64,000 nucleotides of DNA from NCBI RefSeq assembly GCF_000153705.1, contig NZ_DS022272.1:338929-402928 (forward strand). The letters run 5' to 3'. Positions 27,571-36,427 of this stretch are shown piece by piece (within the stretch, counting starts at the first letter, position 1; each line of letters begins with the position of its first letter). A model generated the notes under the pieces. It ran no database searches. It worked only from the letters and a program-made list of their open reading frames with translations, and was not told where the DNA came from. This DNA is from Fulvimarina pelagi HTCC2506 (lineage in GTDB: Bacteria > Pseudomonadota > Alphaproteobacteria > Rhizobiales > Rhizobiaceae). A program made the position numbers and the translations under genes.

Positions 27571-29355
27571 TCAAAGTCCATAGTAGACGCTGATCGCCAG
27601 ACAGCTCGCCAGGCCGATGACAACGTTCATCGGTCCGCCGATCTTCAAGAAGTCCACGAAGCGATAATTGCCCGCGGCGTAAACCAAAGTGTTCGTCTGA
27701 TAGCCGATTGGCGTCGCAAAGGAGGCGGATGCGCCGAACATGACAGCCGCGACCAGGGCGCGAGGTTCCATGCCGATCGAGGCCGCAAGGGCGATCGCGA
27801 CGGGTGTGAGGATAACCGCGACTGCGTTGTTCGTAACCATCTCGGTCAAAACAGATGCGAGAGCATAGATCAGTATTAAAACGGCGAAGGCGGGCATTGT
27901 CCGCAGTATCGGCTCGATCGACGCAACGATGAGGTCGATGCCTCCGGTCTTGGCAAGGCCCTCACCGATCGAGAGCATGGCGAAGATGAGGATGAGAAGA
28001 TCGGCACGGATCGAGCGCCAGGCTTCGTCGGCATCGATCACCCGCAGCAGCAGCAGGGCAGCGATGGCAACGAATGCGAGTGCCTGAATTGAGCCTACGC
28101 CAAGAGCGGAGAGAACGACTACGGCGGCGAGCGCTCCGATGGCAAGCGGCGCCTTCTCCCGCCGAAAGGGCCGGGCATGTGAGGTGTTGATCTCGATCAA
28201 ATCGTTTGTGTCTGCGATCCTCGTAATCGCCTCCGGCGCACCTTCGAGCAGGAGCCGATCCGCCGGACGCAGGCGCGTCTCCAACAGCGACGGGCCCGGC
28301 GTATGGCGATGGCGCCGGACGCCTATCACTGCGACCCCGGAGCCCGAATAGCCGATCAGATCGTCGATCCGCCGGCCAATGCCGCGGCGGTGTGGCGCGG
28401 CGGTAGCCTCGACCACGACGGTTCCTGCGTTCTTGCGCGAGCGGCTGAGCCGGCCGACGCGGTAATGATCGCTGTCGTTGAGTGTGAGGAGTTCCTCAGC
28501 GGTCGCAAAAAGAATGAGGCGGTCACCCCGTTCGATAACCTGATCCGGCAGGTCGCGCCGGATGGTCTCGCCTCCGCGCCGAATTGCGACGACCTTCACG
28601 CCACGCCGTGAAAGGCTGGAAACGTCCTTGATCGTCCGACCGATGGCGCTCGCTTCCTCCCGAACGGTGATTTCGCTCAAATATTTGTCGTTGTCTTCGT
28701 CGCCGGATAGCGCTTCCTCCGTCCCGCTGCGGTTTGGCAGCAGCATAGGTCCGAAAACCACGAGGTAGACGAGCCCGACCACCGCACCGAAGAGGCCGAT
28801 CGGCGTGATCTCGAAGATCGTGAACGCATCGAGGCCTTGCGAACGGGCAACACCGTCGACGAGGAGGTTGGTGGATGTGCCAAGCAGCGAACAGGTGCCG
28901 CCGAGAATGGTGACGTAGGATAGTGGGATGAGGAGCCGCGACGATCCCACCTCAAGCTTTTTCGCGATCTCGACGAGGATCGGGATCATTACAATTACAA
29001 CAGGGGTGTTGTTCATGAAGGCCGAGGCCAGCATGACGCCAGCAGTAAGGATTGCCATCGTTACAAACGGCTGACTGGCTGAGCGTTCGACCAACCAGCT
29101 TGCCGCCGCCTCCAAGATACCAGTCCGGATTAAAGCGCCCGACAAAACGAACATGGCGGCGATCGTGATCGGTGCCGGGTTGGAAAAAGCGGCGGAGAGT
29201 TCGTCCGCGTCGAGGTAACCAAGTATGAGAAAGCTCACGGCACCGGCGACTGCGATTACTTCCGGCGGGTAGCGTTCGAAAGCGAAGCCTATGAAAACCA
29301 CAACGACAATCGCGATGCCGATGTAGGCCGAATAGTCGGCGAGGAATGCGCTCAT
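27571..29355 (-). CDS. SLC13-family permease with two RCK_C (TrkA-C) domains
   Basis: A 594-residue membrane protein. Two blocks of membrane helices (about residues 1-190 and 385-594) contain FMNNTPVVIVMIPI and TEMVTNNAVAVILTP, the paired motifs of the divalent-anion/Na+ symporter (SLC13) and CitM/ArsB superfamily. Two TrkA-C-like domains (about residues 205-290 and 295-375, with VREEASAIGRTIKD) lie between them. Such proteins carry sulfate, tricarboxylates or related anions; the substrate is not shown. ATG 29355 gives MSAFLADYS; a longer frame to 29385 is unlikely. It converges with ppdK, leaving only nine bases between stops. Confidence 0.85.
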   Translation of the reverse strand: MSAFLADYSAYIGIAIVVVVFIGFAFERYPPEVIAVAGAVSFLILGYLDADELSAAFSNPAPITIAAMFVLSGALIRTGILEAAASWLVERSASQPFVTMAILTAGVMLASAFMNNTPVVIVMIPILVEIAKKLEVGSSRLLIPLSYVTILGGTCSLLGTSTNLLVDGVARSQGLDAFTIFEITPIGLFGAVVGLVYLVVFGPMLLPNRSGTEEALSGDEDNDKYLSEITVREEASAIGRTIKDVSSLSRRGVKVVAIRRGGETIRRDLPDQVIERGDRLILFATAEELLTLNDSDHYRVGRLSRSRKNAGTVVVEATAAPHRRGIGRRIDDLIGYSGSGVAVIGVRRHRHTPGPSLLETRLRPADRLLLEGAPEAITRIADTNDLIEINTSHARPFRREKAPLAIGALAAVVVLSALGVGSIQALAFVAIAALLLLRVIDADEAWRSIRADLLILIFAMLSIGEGLAKTGGIDLIVASIEPILRTMPAFAVLILIYALASVLTEMVTNNAVAVILTPVAIALAASIGMEPRALVAAVMFGASASFATPIGYQTNTLVYAAGNYRFVDFLKIGGPMNVVIGLASCLAISVYYGL

Positions 29356-29490
29356 GGGCTTACATGCCGCTCTCGCAGGGCGCACTGAATGCTGACAATC
29401 GGAGGAAGACGTCGGGGTCCGGGGGTAGCGCGGATCTGCGGCAATGCTGTTTCGCTGGTCTCATTCCGGAGAAGGTAACGCTCGCGGATA

Positions 29491-29528
29491 AAAGAAAATC
29501 CCGGCCAAGATCAAAATCTTGCCGGGAT
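29491..29528 (-). terminator. Rho-independent terminator after the DUF892 gene
   Basis: On the minus strand ATCCCGGCAAGAT pairs with ATCTTGGCCGGGAT (one bulged G, loop TTTG), followed by TTTTCTTTTA. It lies 41 bases after the DUF892 stop. Confidence 0.75.
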
Positions 29529-29569
29529 CGGTGTCGGGACGGCGATCGCCGTCATTATGGGGACTCCGC

Positions 29570-30064
29570 TTATGCGGCGGCCTTGTTGATGCCGCCGGTA
29601 GCGAGAGCGGTCATGGTGCGGTCCCCATCCGCCGTATGATCGAGGCAGGACTGAAGCTTTTTGGCTTCGTCCTCGAGGCCGAGACGTTTCGCAAAGGCCA
29701 CGAGGCAGCCATATCCAGCGATCGCATAATGGGCCATACGCTGGTACTGGGTGATGATCATTGCATCGCGCGCATCAGGATCGCTGATGTCTTCTTCCAG
29801 ACCATGGGCACGGGCTTCCTTCACGAGGCCCTCCATTCCTTTGCAGAACTCACCCTTTGGATCTGCGCCATGACCTTCGATGATGGCGGAGAGTGTTTTC
29901 ATACCATCTTCGATGCCGTCGATGCCCGCATTCAGCGCCTTCTTTAGATCCTCGCTTTTTGCGGCCGCAGCAAGTTCGCGCGTCACCTTTTCCGACTGGT
30001 TGCAGGCGCTGTAAATGTCCTGCGCCTGATCAATGTAGATATCCTTCAGATTGCTAATCGTCAT
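29570..30064 (-). CDS. DUF892 ferritin-like protein (YciE/YciF family)
   Basis: A 164-residue all-helical protein. LKDIYIDQAQDIYSACNQ, GIDGIEDGMKTL, YQRMAHYAIAGYGCL and the helical repeats match DUF892 (YciF), a ferritin-like four-helix bundle with Glu/His positions for a di-metal site (E in the second helix, H in AHYAI). YciE/YciF-type proteins are induced in stress in enterobacteria, and the catalytic role is unclear. The ATG at 30064 has AGGAAGGA upstream on the minus strand. The gene is divergent from actS and has its own terminator. Confidence 0.82.
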   Translation of the reverse strand: MTISNLKDIYIDQAQDIYSACNQSEKVTRELAAAAKSEDLKKALNAGIDGIEDGMKTLSAIIEGHGADPKGEFCKGMEGLVKEARAHGLEEDISDPDARDAMIITQYQRMAHYAIAGYGCLVAFAKRLGLEDEAKKLQSCLDHTADGDRTMTALATGGINKAAA

Positions 30065-30279
30065 AATCAGTCCTTCCTAGATCGGTTGTTGTGGGGCATA
30101 GCGCTCTCTGGCACGAATCGTTCCACGCTGAAGGGCTGGCGACACGACCTGCTCTGCAGAGCGATTGGCAAATCAATCGGTCTGTTCAATTCACTCGCGC
30201 GGACCGGCCACTTTGCGTGACGGCAAACGGTTGCGAAGGGTCTGTGCAGAAGAGCTTCTAAGTAACGCCTGCGTGAACT

Positions 30280-30296
30280 GGTCTCATATCGAGACC
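30280..30296. promoter_or_regulatory. Dyad GGTCTC-ATATC-GAGACC before actS
   Basis: A perfect 6-bp inverted repeat with a 5-base spacer ends 27 bases before the actS start. Location near the promoter or translation start suggests an operator or leader hairpin; no regulator is assigned. Confidence 0.4.
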
Positions 30297-30323
30297 GTAG
30301 CGATTTCGATTACATAGCCTGCC

Positions 30324-31697
30324 ATGGATACGACTACGCGCCAAAGTTTCGATCTACGCCTTCCGCCATTCGTCACCACGATGCGCGAAAGTCAGCGCTT
30401 GCGTCTGGCGACCCTTGTTCGCCTGAGATGGCTTTCGGTCGCAGGCCAGATTGCAACGGTAATATTCGTCGCATGGGGCGTATGGTGGCCAATCCCTGCT
30501 TGGTACTGCCTCGCCCTGATCGCGGCGTCTGTCGCGCTTAACATCTATCTGACGACCCAGTTTCCGGCCAGTCGACGGCTCTCACCAGGCGCGGCCGCAG
30601 GTGTCCTCACATTCGACATCCTGCAGCCCACGGGACTTCTCTACCTTACCGGCGGGCTCAACAATCCGTTCTCAGTATTTCTGATTGTGCCTTGCCTGAT
30701 CGCGTCGGCGACCCAACCGCCCGCGACCACCTTCGGCCTTGGCTTCCTCGCAACAGTGTGCGCGACCGGCCTCGCAATTTTTCATCTGCCGCTTCCCTGG
30801 CCTGACGGACAGAGTTTCGAGCTGCCGGCGGTCTATCTGGCAGGGTTGTGGTATGCCATCGTCGGGACTTTGGTCTTCTCGGCCATTTACGTCTACCGGG
30901 TCGCCGCGGAGTCCAGGGCGCTCGCCGACGCTCTAAGCGCCACAGAACTGGTACTCCAGCGCGAGCAGCACATTTCCGCGCTCGATGGTCTTGCAGCCGC
31001 AGCCGCCCACGAACTCGGTACGCCGCTCGCGACGATCGCGCTCGCAACAAAGGAGATGAGCCGGACTGTCCCGAAGGATAGTCCTTTGCGTGACGATATC
31101 GATCTTCTACTCGAGCAGTCGGAGCGCTGCCGGGAGATTCTGCGCCAGCTTTCGAGCCTTTCCTCTTCGTCGGAAAGCCATATGGCGAAGTTGCCGCTCC
31201 TTTCTCTCATTGATGAGGTTGCAGAGCCCCATCGCAATTTCGGCGTAACAGTTGCTGTCGAAACGTCCGGCGATGGTGCAGAGCCGGTAACACGGCGCAA
31301 TGCCGGCGTGCTGTACGGCCTCGGAAACATCGTCGAGAATGCCGTAGATTTCGCGCAGTCGGCGGTGATGATAGAGGTGATGTGGAGCGAGACGAACGTA
31401 TCGGTCACCGTCAAAGACGACGGGCCCGGCTTCAACGCGGATGTTCTTGCAAGGATAGGAGATCCTTACATGCCGGACAAGTTACGCAGCGATCGTCGAG
31501 CCGGTGGCGGTCTGGGTCTTGGGGTCTTCATTGCGAAAACCCTCCTCGAACGCTCTGGCGCCGCCATTCGCTTCGAGAATCGGCGCGATCGCGACAAGTC
31601 CGTTGGCGAAAGAAACGGCGCGATCGTCACAGTCGAATGGGCCCGGACGGCCTTCGAGGAGGGAGGGTCGCTCGCGCGGATGAGCCAGACCGACTGA
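30324..31697 (+). CDS. actS: Redox-responsive sensor histidine kinase ActS/RegB/PrrB
   Basis: A 457-residue membrane histidine kinase of the RegB family. Six hydrophobic segments fill residues about 35-195. GGLNNPF (residues 110-116) is the ubiquinone-interacting signature of RegB. The phosphoacceptor His229 lies in AAAHELGTPL. The redox-active Cys, here Cys269 (ERCREILRQLSS), is conserved. The N, G1 and G2 ATP-binding boxes follow (NIVENAVDFA, DDGPGF, GGGLGLGVFIAKTLL). It phosphorylates ActR, the next gene. In rhizobia ActSR controls acid tolerance, CO2 fixation, nitrogen and respiratory genes in response to redox state. Confidence 0.93.
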   Translation: MDTTTRQSFDLRLPPFVTTMRESQRLRLATLVRLRWLSVAGQIATVIFVAWGVWWPIPAWYCLALIAASVALNIYLTTQFPASRRLSPGAAAGVLTFDILQPTGLLYLTGGLNNPFSVFLIVPCLIASATQPPATTFGLGFLATVCATGLAIFHLPLPWPDGQSFELPAVYLAGLWYAIVGTLVFSAIYVYRVAAESRALADALSATELVLQREQHISALDGLAAAAAHELGTPLATIALATKEMSRTVPKDSPLRDDIDLLLEQSERCREILRQLSSLSSSSESHMAKLPLLSLIDEVAEPHRNFGVTVAVETSGDGAEPVTRRNAGVLYGLGNIVENAVDFAQSAVMIEVMWSETNVSVTVKDDGPGFNADVLARIGDPYMPDKLRSDRRAGGGLGLGVFIAKTLLERSGAAIRFENRRDRDKSVGERNGAIVTVEWARTAFEEGGSLARMSQTD

Positions 31698-31926
31698 GCG
31701 CTACCTACAGGTAGGTTGCGGCTGGTAGCCGCAGTCTAGGTTTGGCTGCATCCATCGAACTGTTTGTTTCGTTGCATTGACAAGGATCAGTATCCATTTG
31801 GTTGCCATGGAAAAGGTCCGGCACTCTGGCTCGTCTAGGTCTCCCCAGTCAGGAGATCGATACGGGAAATTAGCTGCGGACCTAGCTCGCGCTTACGTTT
31901 CTGCGCAACCGGACAAGGAGACCGAA

Positions 31927-32499
31927 ATGCTCGATACGGTACAGGCAGACGCACAGACATTTACTCCCGTGGTCGGGGACAATTCTCTGCTGCTGGTGGA
32001 CGATGATCGCCCTTTCCTTCAACGTCTCGGGCGTGCCCTCGAGCAGAGAGGCTTCGCAGTTACGACAGCCGAGAGCGTAAACGAGGGTATGAATGCGCTC
32101 AAACGGTCCTCACCTGCCTACGCCGTCGTCGACATGCGTCTCGGAGATGGCAATGGTCTCGACGTGGTCCAGGCGCTGCGCAACGCTCGGTCGGACGCTC
32201 GTGCGGTCGTTCTGACCGGATACGGGAACATAGCAACAGCCGTCACGGCGGTGAAACTCGGCGCGATCGATTATCTCGCAAAGCCCGCCGACGCGGATGA
32301 AGTGATTACCGCACTGACCCGCAGTGCCGATGAACGCGCCGCACCTCCGGAAAATCCGATGTCGGCCGATCGCGTTCGTTGGGAGCATATCCAACGTATC
32401 TACGAACTCTGCGACCGCAACGTTTCGGAAACCGCGCGTCGACTTTCCATGCATCGGCGCACGCTTCAGCGGATCCTTGCAAAGCGCGCTCCACGCTGA
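31927..32499 (+). CDS. actR: Response regulator ActR/RegA/PrrA
   Basis: A 190-residue DNA-binding regulator. The receiver domain has the acidic pocket LLLVDDDRPF, phospho-acceptor Asp69 (VVDMRLGDGNG) and a Lys in YLAKPA. A Fis-type helix-turn-helix at the C-terminus (NVSETARRLSMHRRTLQRILAKRAPR) is the RegA hallmark. The true start is ATG 31927: AAGGAGA lies about 7 bases before it, while the longer frame from 31777 has no such site. The gene follows actS after 229 bases, so it may have its own promoter. Confidence 0.93.
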   Translation: MLDTVQADAQTFTPVVGDNSLLLVDDDRPFLQRLGRALEQRGFAVTTAESVNEGMNALKRSSPAYAVVDMRLGDGNGLDVVQALRNARSDARAVVLTGYGNIATAVTAVKLGAIDYLAKPADADEVITALTRSADERAAPPENPMSADRVRWEHIQRIYELCDRNVSETARRLSMHRRTLQRILAKRAPR

Positions 32500-32548
32500 G
32501 TTGAACCGCAAGGTTCAGTATCGCCTCAGTCTGAAAGTTGATGGGCTG

Positions 32549-33034
32549 TCATTCGGTCATAAACGGATTGGCGGCCCATTCCGCTTGCAGCAAACGGTCC
32601 GCCGAGAGGCGTGCAAAGCGCAGCATCATTGCCTTGCGCGTCGCAGCACTCAGTCGTTTCTCCGGGGCCTCGCGCAGGACTTCCGCCGTGTAGCCGTCTG
32701 AAACGATCAAGCCGTGATCAGTGGGAAAAATGTCGGGCGGCACGCCGGGATGGGTTGCGAAAAAGAATCGGTCGCAATGCAAAAGATATTCCGACCATTT
32801 CCGGTCGACCCGCAAATCCTCGATCGAGGTCTTAATCTCGACGATGATGACATCGCCCTGTTCCGAGAGACAAACGAGATCGGCCCGGCGTCCCGATTTC
32901 AGCGGCATCTCCGGTAGAAGTGATACCCTATGGGCGATCATCAGCCGCTGAACGCCCCGGCGCACCATCATAGCCCGCTCGGACTGACGACCGTCGATCA
33001 GGGGTTCTTTCGAGAATGGGGAGACCAACGGCAT
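32549..33034 (-). CDS. mmcB: MmcB family DNA repair protein
   Basis: A 161-residue protein. MPLKSGRRADLVCLSEQGDVIIVEIKTS is a restriction-endonuclease-like nuclease core (Asp and Glu-x-Lys), and HCDRFFFATHPGVP the conserved middle region. MmcB was described in Caulobacter as an SOS-controlled protein involved in mitomycin C damage repair. It is convergent with actR, as in many Hyphomicrobiales. Length is typical. Confidence 0.84.
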   Translation of the reverse strand: MPLVSPFSKEPLIDGRQSERAMMVRRGVQRLMIAHRVSLLPEMPLKSGRRADLVCLSEQGDVIIVEIKTSIEDLRVDRKWSEYLLHCDRFFFATHPGVPPDIFPTDHGLIVSDGYTAEVLREAPEKRLSAATRKAMMLRFARLSADRLLQAEWAANPFMTE

Positions 33035-33125
33035 ACGCCGAGGCTATGAAACAATTTGCCCGCCCGCGCAATACAAAACGTGAACGGGTGATGCTCCAAG
33101 CGAGAAGCGAAGCCCCGCGCGTCGG

Positions 33126-33530
33126 TCAGTTGGTCACGAGTTTGCGATCAGCGCCGATTTCATCAAGGATCGGACAATCGGGATCGGCGTCGCCGTGGCA
33201 ACGGTTGGTCAAGTCGGCCAAAGCGCGCTTCAAAGTCTCCAATTCCTCGATCTTGCGATCAATCTCCGCCACCCTCCGCTTTGCGACCTTTTTGACATCC
33301 TTCGAATGTCGGTTCTCGTCGGCATAGAGCGACAAGAGCCGTCTGGCATCATCGATAGAAAAGCCCAACGAGCGCGAGCGCTGGAGAAAGCGCAAAATGT
33401 GGACGTCTCGATCCCCGTAATCCCGATAGCCATTAGACGCGCGGGCCGGCTTTACCAGCCCGATTTCCTCGTAATATCTGATGGTCTTCGGCGGCAGGCC
33501 GGACAGCTTTGACGCTTCCCCGATGTTCAT
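33126..33530 (-). CDS. Copper-responsive MerR-family regulator (CueR/HmrR)
   Basis: A 134-residue regulator. The winged helix begins MNIGEASKLSGLPPKTIRYYEEIGLV, followed by a long dimer helix (residues about 80-110). The C-terminal metal loop CHGDADPDC has Cys-x7-Cys, the CueR/HmrR pattern for Cu(I). The ATG at 33530 follows GTGAGG at six bases; a longer frame to 33608 adds 26 unrelated residues. No copA or multicopper oxidase lies nearby, so its targets are elsewhere. The divergent L,D-transpeptidase begins 267 bases away. Confidence 0.88.
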   Translation of the reverse strand: MNIGEASKLSGLPPKTIRYYEEIGLVKPARASNGYRDYGDRDVHILRFLQRSRSLGFSIDDARRLLSLYADENRHSKDVKKVAKRRVAEIDRKIEELETLKRALADLTNRCHGDADPDCPILDEIGADRKLVTN

Positions 33531-33796
33531 TCGTGCCTCACCATGCCCTTCGCGGCAATCCATGAGCCGCACTTCTTTTTCAGATGTCGCGGGGGAGGTG
33601 AGCGTCAACTGTGTTGGCGTCGCAACAAGGATTTCTTAAGCATGGTCTGCCACATTCTCGCCGTTGCTTCACCGCATGGGCAAGCTTATCCAAAGTGATA
33701 GCAATATCGGGTCTGGCTCGTCGAAGTGCGTCGCAGAGGATCCGCTTTTCTCGCTGCTTAGAAAGCAGCTCCATGTCTCTTGACCGGACGATAGTG

Positions 33797-34540
33797 ATGA
33801 AATTCGACACCCTTCTCAAAGCCGGCATGGTCATCGCAGCCGCCGGTCTCTTGTCGGCCTGTTCTACCGGTCCGTCCTCACGGGTTTCGACGGTTTCTCC
33901 GATGACCTCGGAGGTCGCCGCCGCCTATGCCGGGCCTTCCAGCTTCAATTCCGGCAGTGTGAATGCGGTGTCGAACCCGGACTACGCTGCTGTCGTCGAC
34001 GATGGTTTCGCGCTTCCGGCCATTCCGTCGGAGAAGATAGACCCCCAGTATCTGCGACAGGAAGTCTCCTATCCTGAAGGCAGCCAGTATGAGCCGGGCA
34101 CCGTCGTCGTCGATACGCCGAACCGCTTTCTCTATTTGGTTCAGCCGAACGGCATGGCGATGCGGTATGGCATCGGCGTCGGTCGTGCCGGTTTCTCCTG
34201 GTCCGGTGACGCGTATGTCAATTCCAAGCAGCATTGGCCGAAGTGGCATCCTCCGGGTGAGATGATCGATCGCAAGCCTGAACTTGAAGAGTACCGAAAC
34301 GGAGGCATGGAGCCCGGCCTGACCAACCCGCTCGGTGCACGTGCTCTCTACCTCTTCCAAGGCGGCAAGGACACGCTGTTCCGTATCCATGGTACACCAG
34401 AATGGTGGACCGTTGGCACCGCCGCTTCGTCTGGATGTATCCGCATGATGAACCAAGACGTCATCGATCTTTACGAGCGGGTTCCACGCAATGCGAAGGT
34501 CGTCGTCAAGCAGGGCCAGGAGCGCATGGCAGCCCGCTGA
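33797..34540 (+). CDS. L,D-transpeptidase (YkuD family), lipoprotein
   Basis: A 247-residue envelope enzyme. A lipoprotein signal, MKFDTLLKAGMVIAAAGLLSACS, is visible. The YkuD catalytic site is HGTPEWW followed by SSGCIRMMNQDV (His and Cys, the sHGT...SxGCIR pattern). TVVVDTPNRFLYLVQPNGMAMRYGIGVG begins the fold. It makes 3-3 cross-links in peptidoglycan or anchors proteins to it. The longer frame upstream (33611) would extend the signal with arginine-rich sequence; ATG 33797 is better. A strong terminator follows at 34618. Confidence 0.9.
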   Translation: MKFDTLLKAGMVIAAAGLLSACSTGPSSRVSTVSPMTSEVAAAYAGPSSFNSGSVNAVSNPDYAAVVDDGFALPAIPSEKIDPQYLRQEVSYPEGSQYEPGTVVVDTPNRFLYLVQPNGMAMRYGIGVGRAGFSWSGDAYVNSKQHWPKWHPPGEMIDRKPELEEYRNGGMEPGLTNPLGARALYLFQGGKDTLFRIHGTPEWWTVGTAASSGCIRMMNQDVIDLYERVPRNAKVVVKQGQERMAAR

Positions 34541-34617
34541 CCCGAAAGGGGAATGGGCCAGTCGCCGGGGATTGCTTCTGCGGCTGCCGGGAGATTGAAC
34601 GGCGGGGGACGCCATCG

Positions 34618-34652
34618 AGCCGGATATCTCGAACCGAGATGTCCGGCTTTTT
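34618..34652 (+). terminator. Rho-independent terminator after the L,D-transpeptidase gene
   Basis: A 14-bp stem (AGCCGGATATCTCG paired with CGAGATGTCCGGCT, one G-T pair) around loop AAC, followed by TTTTTA. A textbook intrinsic terminator 78 bases after the stop. Confidence 0.88.
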
Positions 34653-34823
34653 AGTTGCGGAACTTTGTTGCGACGCAATCCATCGGTAGGCCGAGATGTC
34701 GAACTGCTATGGGTCGCAACCGAGTTGTAGCTTGCTTTTTCCCGTGATTCTTACGATTTAGGGAGAAACGCCGCAGTAAGTTCTGTTCGCACCGCCTTTG
34801 AGGCCGAGTGAGCGATGCGGTGA

Positions 34824-34843
34824 GGGCCGCCCCCGTGCGGCCC
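34824..34843 (+). other. GC hairpin in the infA 5' leader
   Basis: GGGCCGC pairs with GCGGCCC around loop CCCCGT, 52 bases before the infA start. It is followed by GTTTC, not a T-run, so it may be a leader structure rather than a terminator. Confidence 0.45.
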
Positions 34844-34895
34844 GTTTCAATTTGATCATGTCCTCAAACAAGGGGACGGCTGACAAGGAATACGG

Positions 34896-35114
34896 ATGGC
34901 CAAGGAAGAAGTCCTCGAATTTCCCGGCGAGGTCGTGGAACTGCTGCCGAACGCGACTTTTCGCGTCAAGCTCGAGAATGAGCACGAAATCATCGCTCAC
35001 ACCGCCGGCCGAATGCGCAAGAATCGTATCCGCGTGCTTACCGGTGACAAGGTCCTCGTCGAGATGACCCCATACGATCTTACCAAGGGCCGTATTACTT
35101 ACCGCTTCAAGTGA
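34896..35114 (+). CDS. infA: Translation initiation factor IF-1
   Basis: A 72-residue protein with the complete IF-1 OB-fold. It starts [20 protein letters not shown] and contains [49 protein letters not shown]. It binds the ribosomal A-site of the 30S subunit during initiation. AAGGAA precedes the ATG by 6 bases. The infA-maf-yacG order seen here is common in Hyphomicrobiales. Confidence 0.97.
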   Translation: MAKEEVLEFPGEVVELLPNATFRVKLENEHEIIAHTAGRMRKNRIRVLTGDKVLVEMTPYDLTKGRITYRFK

Positions 35115-35156
35115 TGCCACCCGACGCCGATTGACGTCCAGCAGCGAAGATTCTTT

Positions 35157-35855
35157 ATGCTGATACTCGCCTCAGCCTCGCCTCGCCGTCTCGGATTGCT
35201 TCAGCAAGCCGGGATCGAACCCGACGTGATGATGCCCGCCGATCTTGATGAGACCCCGACACGAAGCGAACATCCTCGCTCTCTTGCAAAGCGGTTGTCT
35301 CGAGAGAAAGCGGAAGCAACGTCGAAGCGCGTAGCCGAACTGAACTACGCAAACCCTTATGTGCTTGCCGCCGATACTGTGGTTTGTGTGGGGCGCGATA
35401 TAATGCCGAAGACCGAGCTTTGGGAAGACGCCCAGGCCTGTCTGCGCATACTCTCGGGACGTGCTCACAGAGTCTATACTGGCGTCAGCCTCATCACGCC
35501 CCGCGGTTCGCTGCGACAGCGCCTCATCGAGACCCGGGTGCGCTTCAAGCGCCTCTCCCGCGAGGATATCGACCGCTATCTGCGATCGGGCGAATGGCGC
35601 GGCAAGGCTGGAGGCTACGCGATTCAGGGGCGGGCGGGTGCCTTTGTGGTGAGACTGATCGGCTCGTATACCAATGTGGTCGGACTGCCGCTTTACGAAA
35701 CGGTGAATCTTCTCGCCGGCGAGGGGTATGACATCGATTCGCGTACAGGTCTTCAGCTCGAGGATGACGTGAATGAAGGGCCTAAGCTGACGCCAGTCGA
35801 TGAGGACGCGACTGCACCAGATCGTGACAGGGAAGCTGTGCCCCTAACCTCATGA
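35157..35855 (+). CDS. maf: Maf-family nucleoside triphosphate pyrophosphatase
   Basis: A 232-residue pyrophosphatase that removes non-canonical nucleotides or NTPs. The signature [17 protein letters not shown] is at residues 3-19, and [11 protein letters not shown] and [16 protein letters not shown] are the conserved metal and substrate loops. The family also has a weak link to septum control. The C-terminal 30 residues ([17 protein letters not shown]...) form an acidic tail longer than usual. The start codon at 35157 has only a weak ribosome site. The stop overlaps the yacG start by four bases. Confidence 0.9.
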   Translation: MLILASASPRRLGLLQQAGIEPDVMMPADLDETPTRSEHPRSLAKRLSREKAEATSKRVAELNYANPYVLAADTVVCVGRDIMPKTELWEDAQACLRILSGRAHRVYTGVSLITPRGSLRQRLIETRVRFKRLSREDIDRYLRSGEWRGKAGGYAIQGRAGAFVVRLIGSYTNVVGLPLYETVNLLAGEGYDIDSRTGLQLEDDVNEGPKLTPVDEDATAPDRDREAVPLTS

Positions 35856-36049
35856 CCGAAACGATCTCGAAGGTGACACCTCTGCGCCGCAAGCGTAAAT
35901 GCCCGGAATGCAACCGCGAATCCTCACGAGAGCATTTTCCGTTTTGCTCGGAACGGTGCAAGGCGGTTGATCTCAATCGATGGCTTGCCGGGAGCTATGT
36001 TATTCCAGATCCGTCCGTCTCGGCCGGGAATGATGAGGAGGAGAGCTAG
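35852..36049 (+). CDS. yacG: DNA gyrase inhibitor YacG (zinc-ribbon)
   Basis: A 65-residue protein with four zinc-ligand cysteines in two CxxC-like pairs, CPEC and [11 protein letters not shown], and the conserved W-L of [10 protein letters not shown]. YacG in E. coli binds gyrase subunit B and inhibits it. The start overlaps the maf stop (ATGA). The C-terminal extension is short and acidic. Confidence 0.92.
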   Translation: MTETISKVTPLRRKRKCPECNRESSREHFPFCSERCKAVDLNRWLAGSYVIPDPSVSAGNDEEES

Positions 36050-36427
36050 CCGAGAGGCTCGCTACCATCCTGGCAATGGAAGCTTCCTCCCGTTTGACCG
36101 TGTCGAAATCGACCGGAGCGCTATTTGAAGGAGCGACCGAAAGCGATTTCAGCGCTGCGCTGACGAGTTCGACCAGTTCTCTGTCATCATCGAAACTCAC
36201 GCTCGTATCCTTCCGGCGAGAGGAGCGTCCCAAATTGAACACTACCGGAAAGCCGGGCCGGATACCATTAAGTCTCTCAGAAAAAATCAATATTTCGCAT
36301 CGATCAGGCAAGAATGGGCAATTTAATTGACGTCGCGCCTAATAATACACAGTGATATAGAAGCGATGATAAGTGATTTGCGCCTCGAACCGCACTGCAG
36401 CATTTGGAACGGGCGCTCGATCTGTTC
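36050..36427. other. Intergenic region, yacG to hydrolase gene
   Basis: 378 bases, with an AT-rich middle (about 36280-36370) carrying TAATAATACACAG. Two opposing weak open frames (36076-36330 plus; 36000-36311 minus, beginning with TTG and overlapping yacG) have no recognisable domain and no good ribosome site. I do not call a gene here. Confidence 0.6.

Larger units (their letters stand above)
34541..34895. other. Intergenic region before infA
   Basis: A 355-base region holding the terminator of the L,D-transpeptidase gene (34618-34652) and a GC hairpin in the infA leader (34824-34843). The rest, rich in T around 34735-34760, probably contains the infA promoter; no gene is seen. Confidence 0.7.

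Noticed and set aside
32500..32520. Short TGAACC-GCAA-GGTTCA hairpin after actR as a terminator
   Set aside because: Only six base pairs and no T-run; could be a weak structure but not a supported terminator.
36000..36311. Minus-strand frame of 103 codons between yacG and the hydrolase gene
   Set aside because: It starts with TTG, overlaps yacG, has no ribosome site and no recognisable domain.
36076..36330. Plus-strand frame of 84 codons in the same gap
   Set aside because: Opposes the other weak frame, low-complexity Ser-rich, no domain; likely chance.
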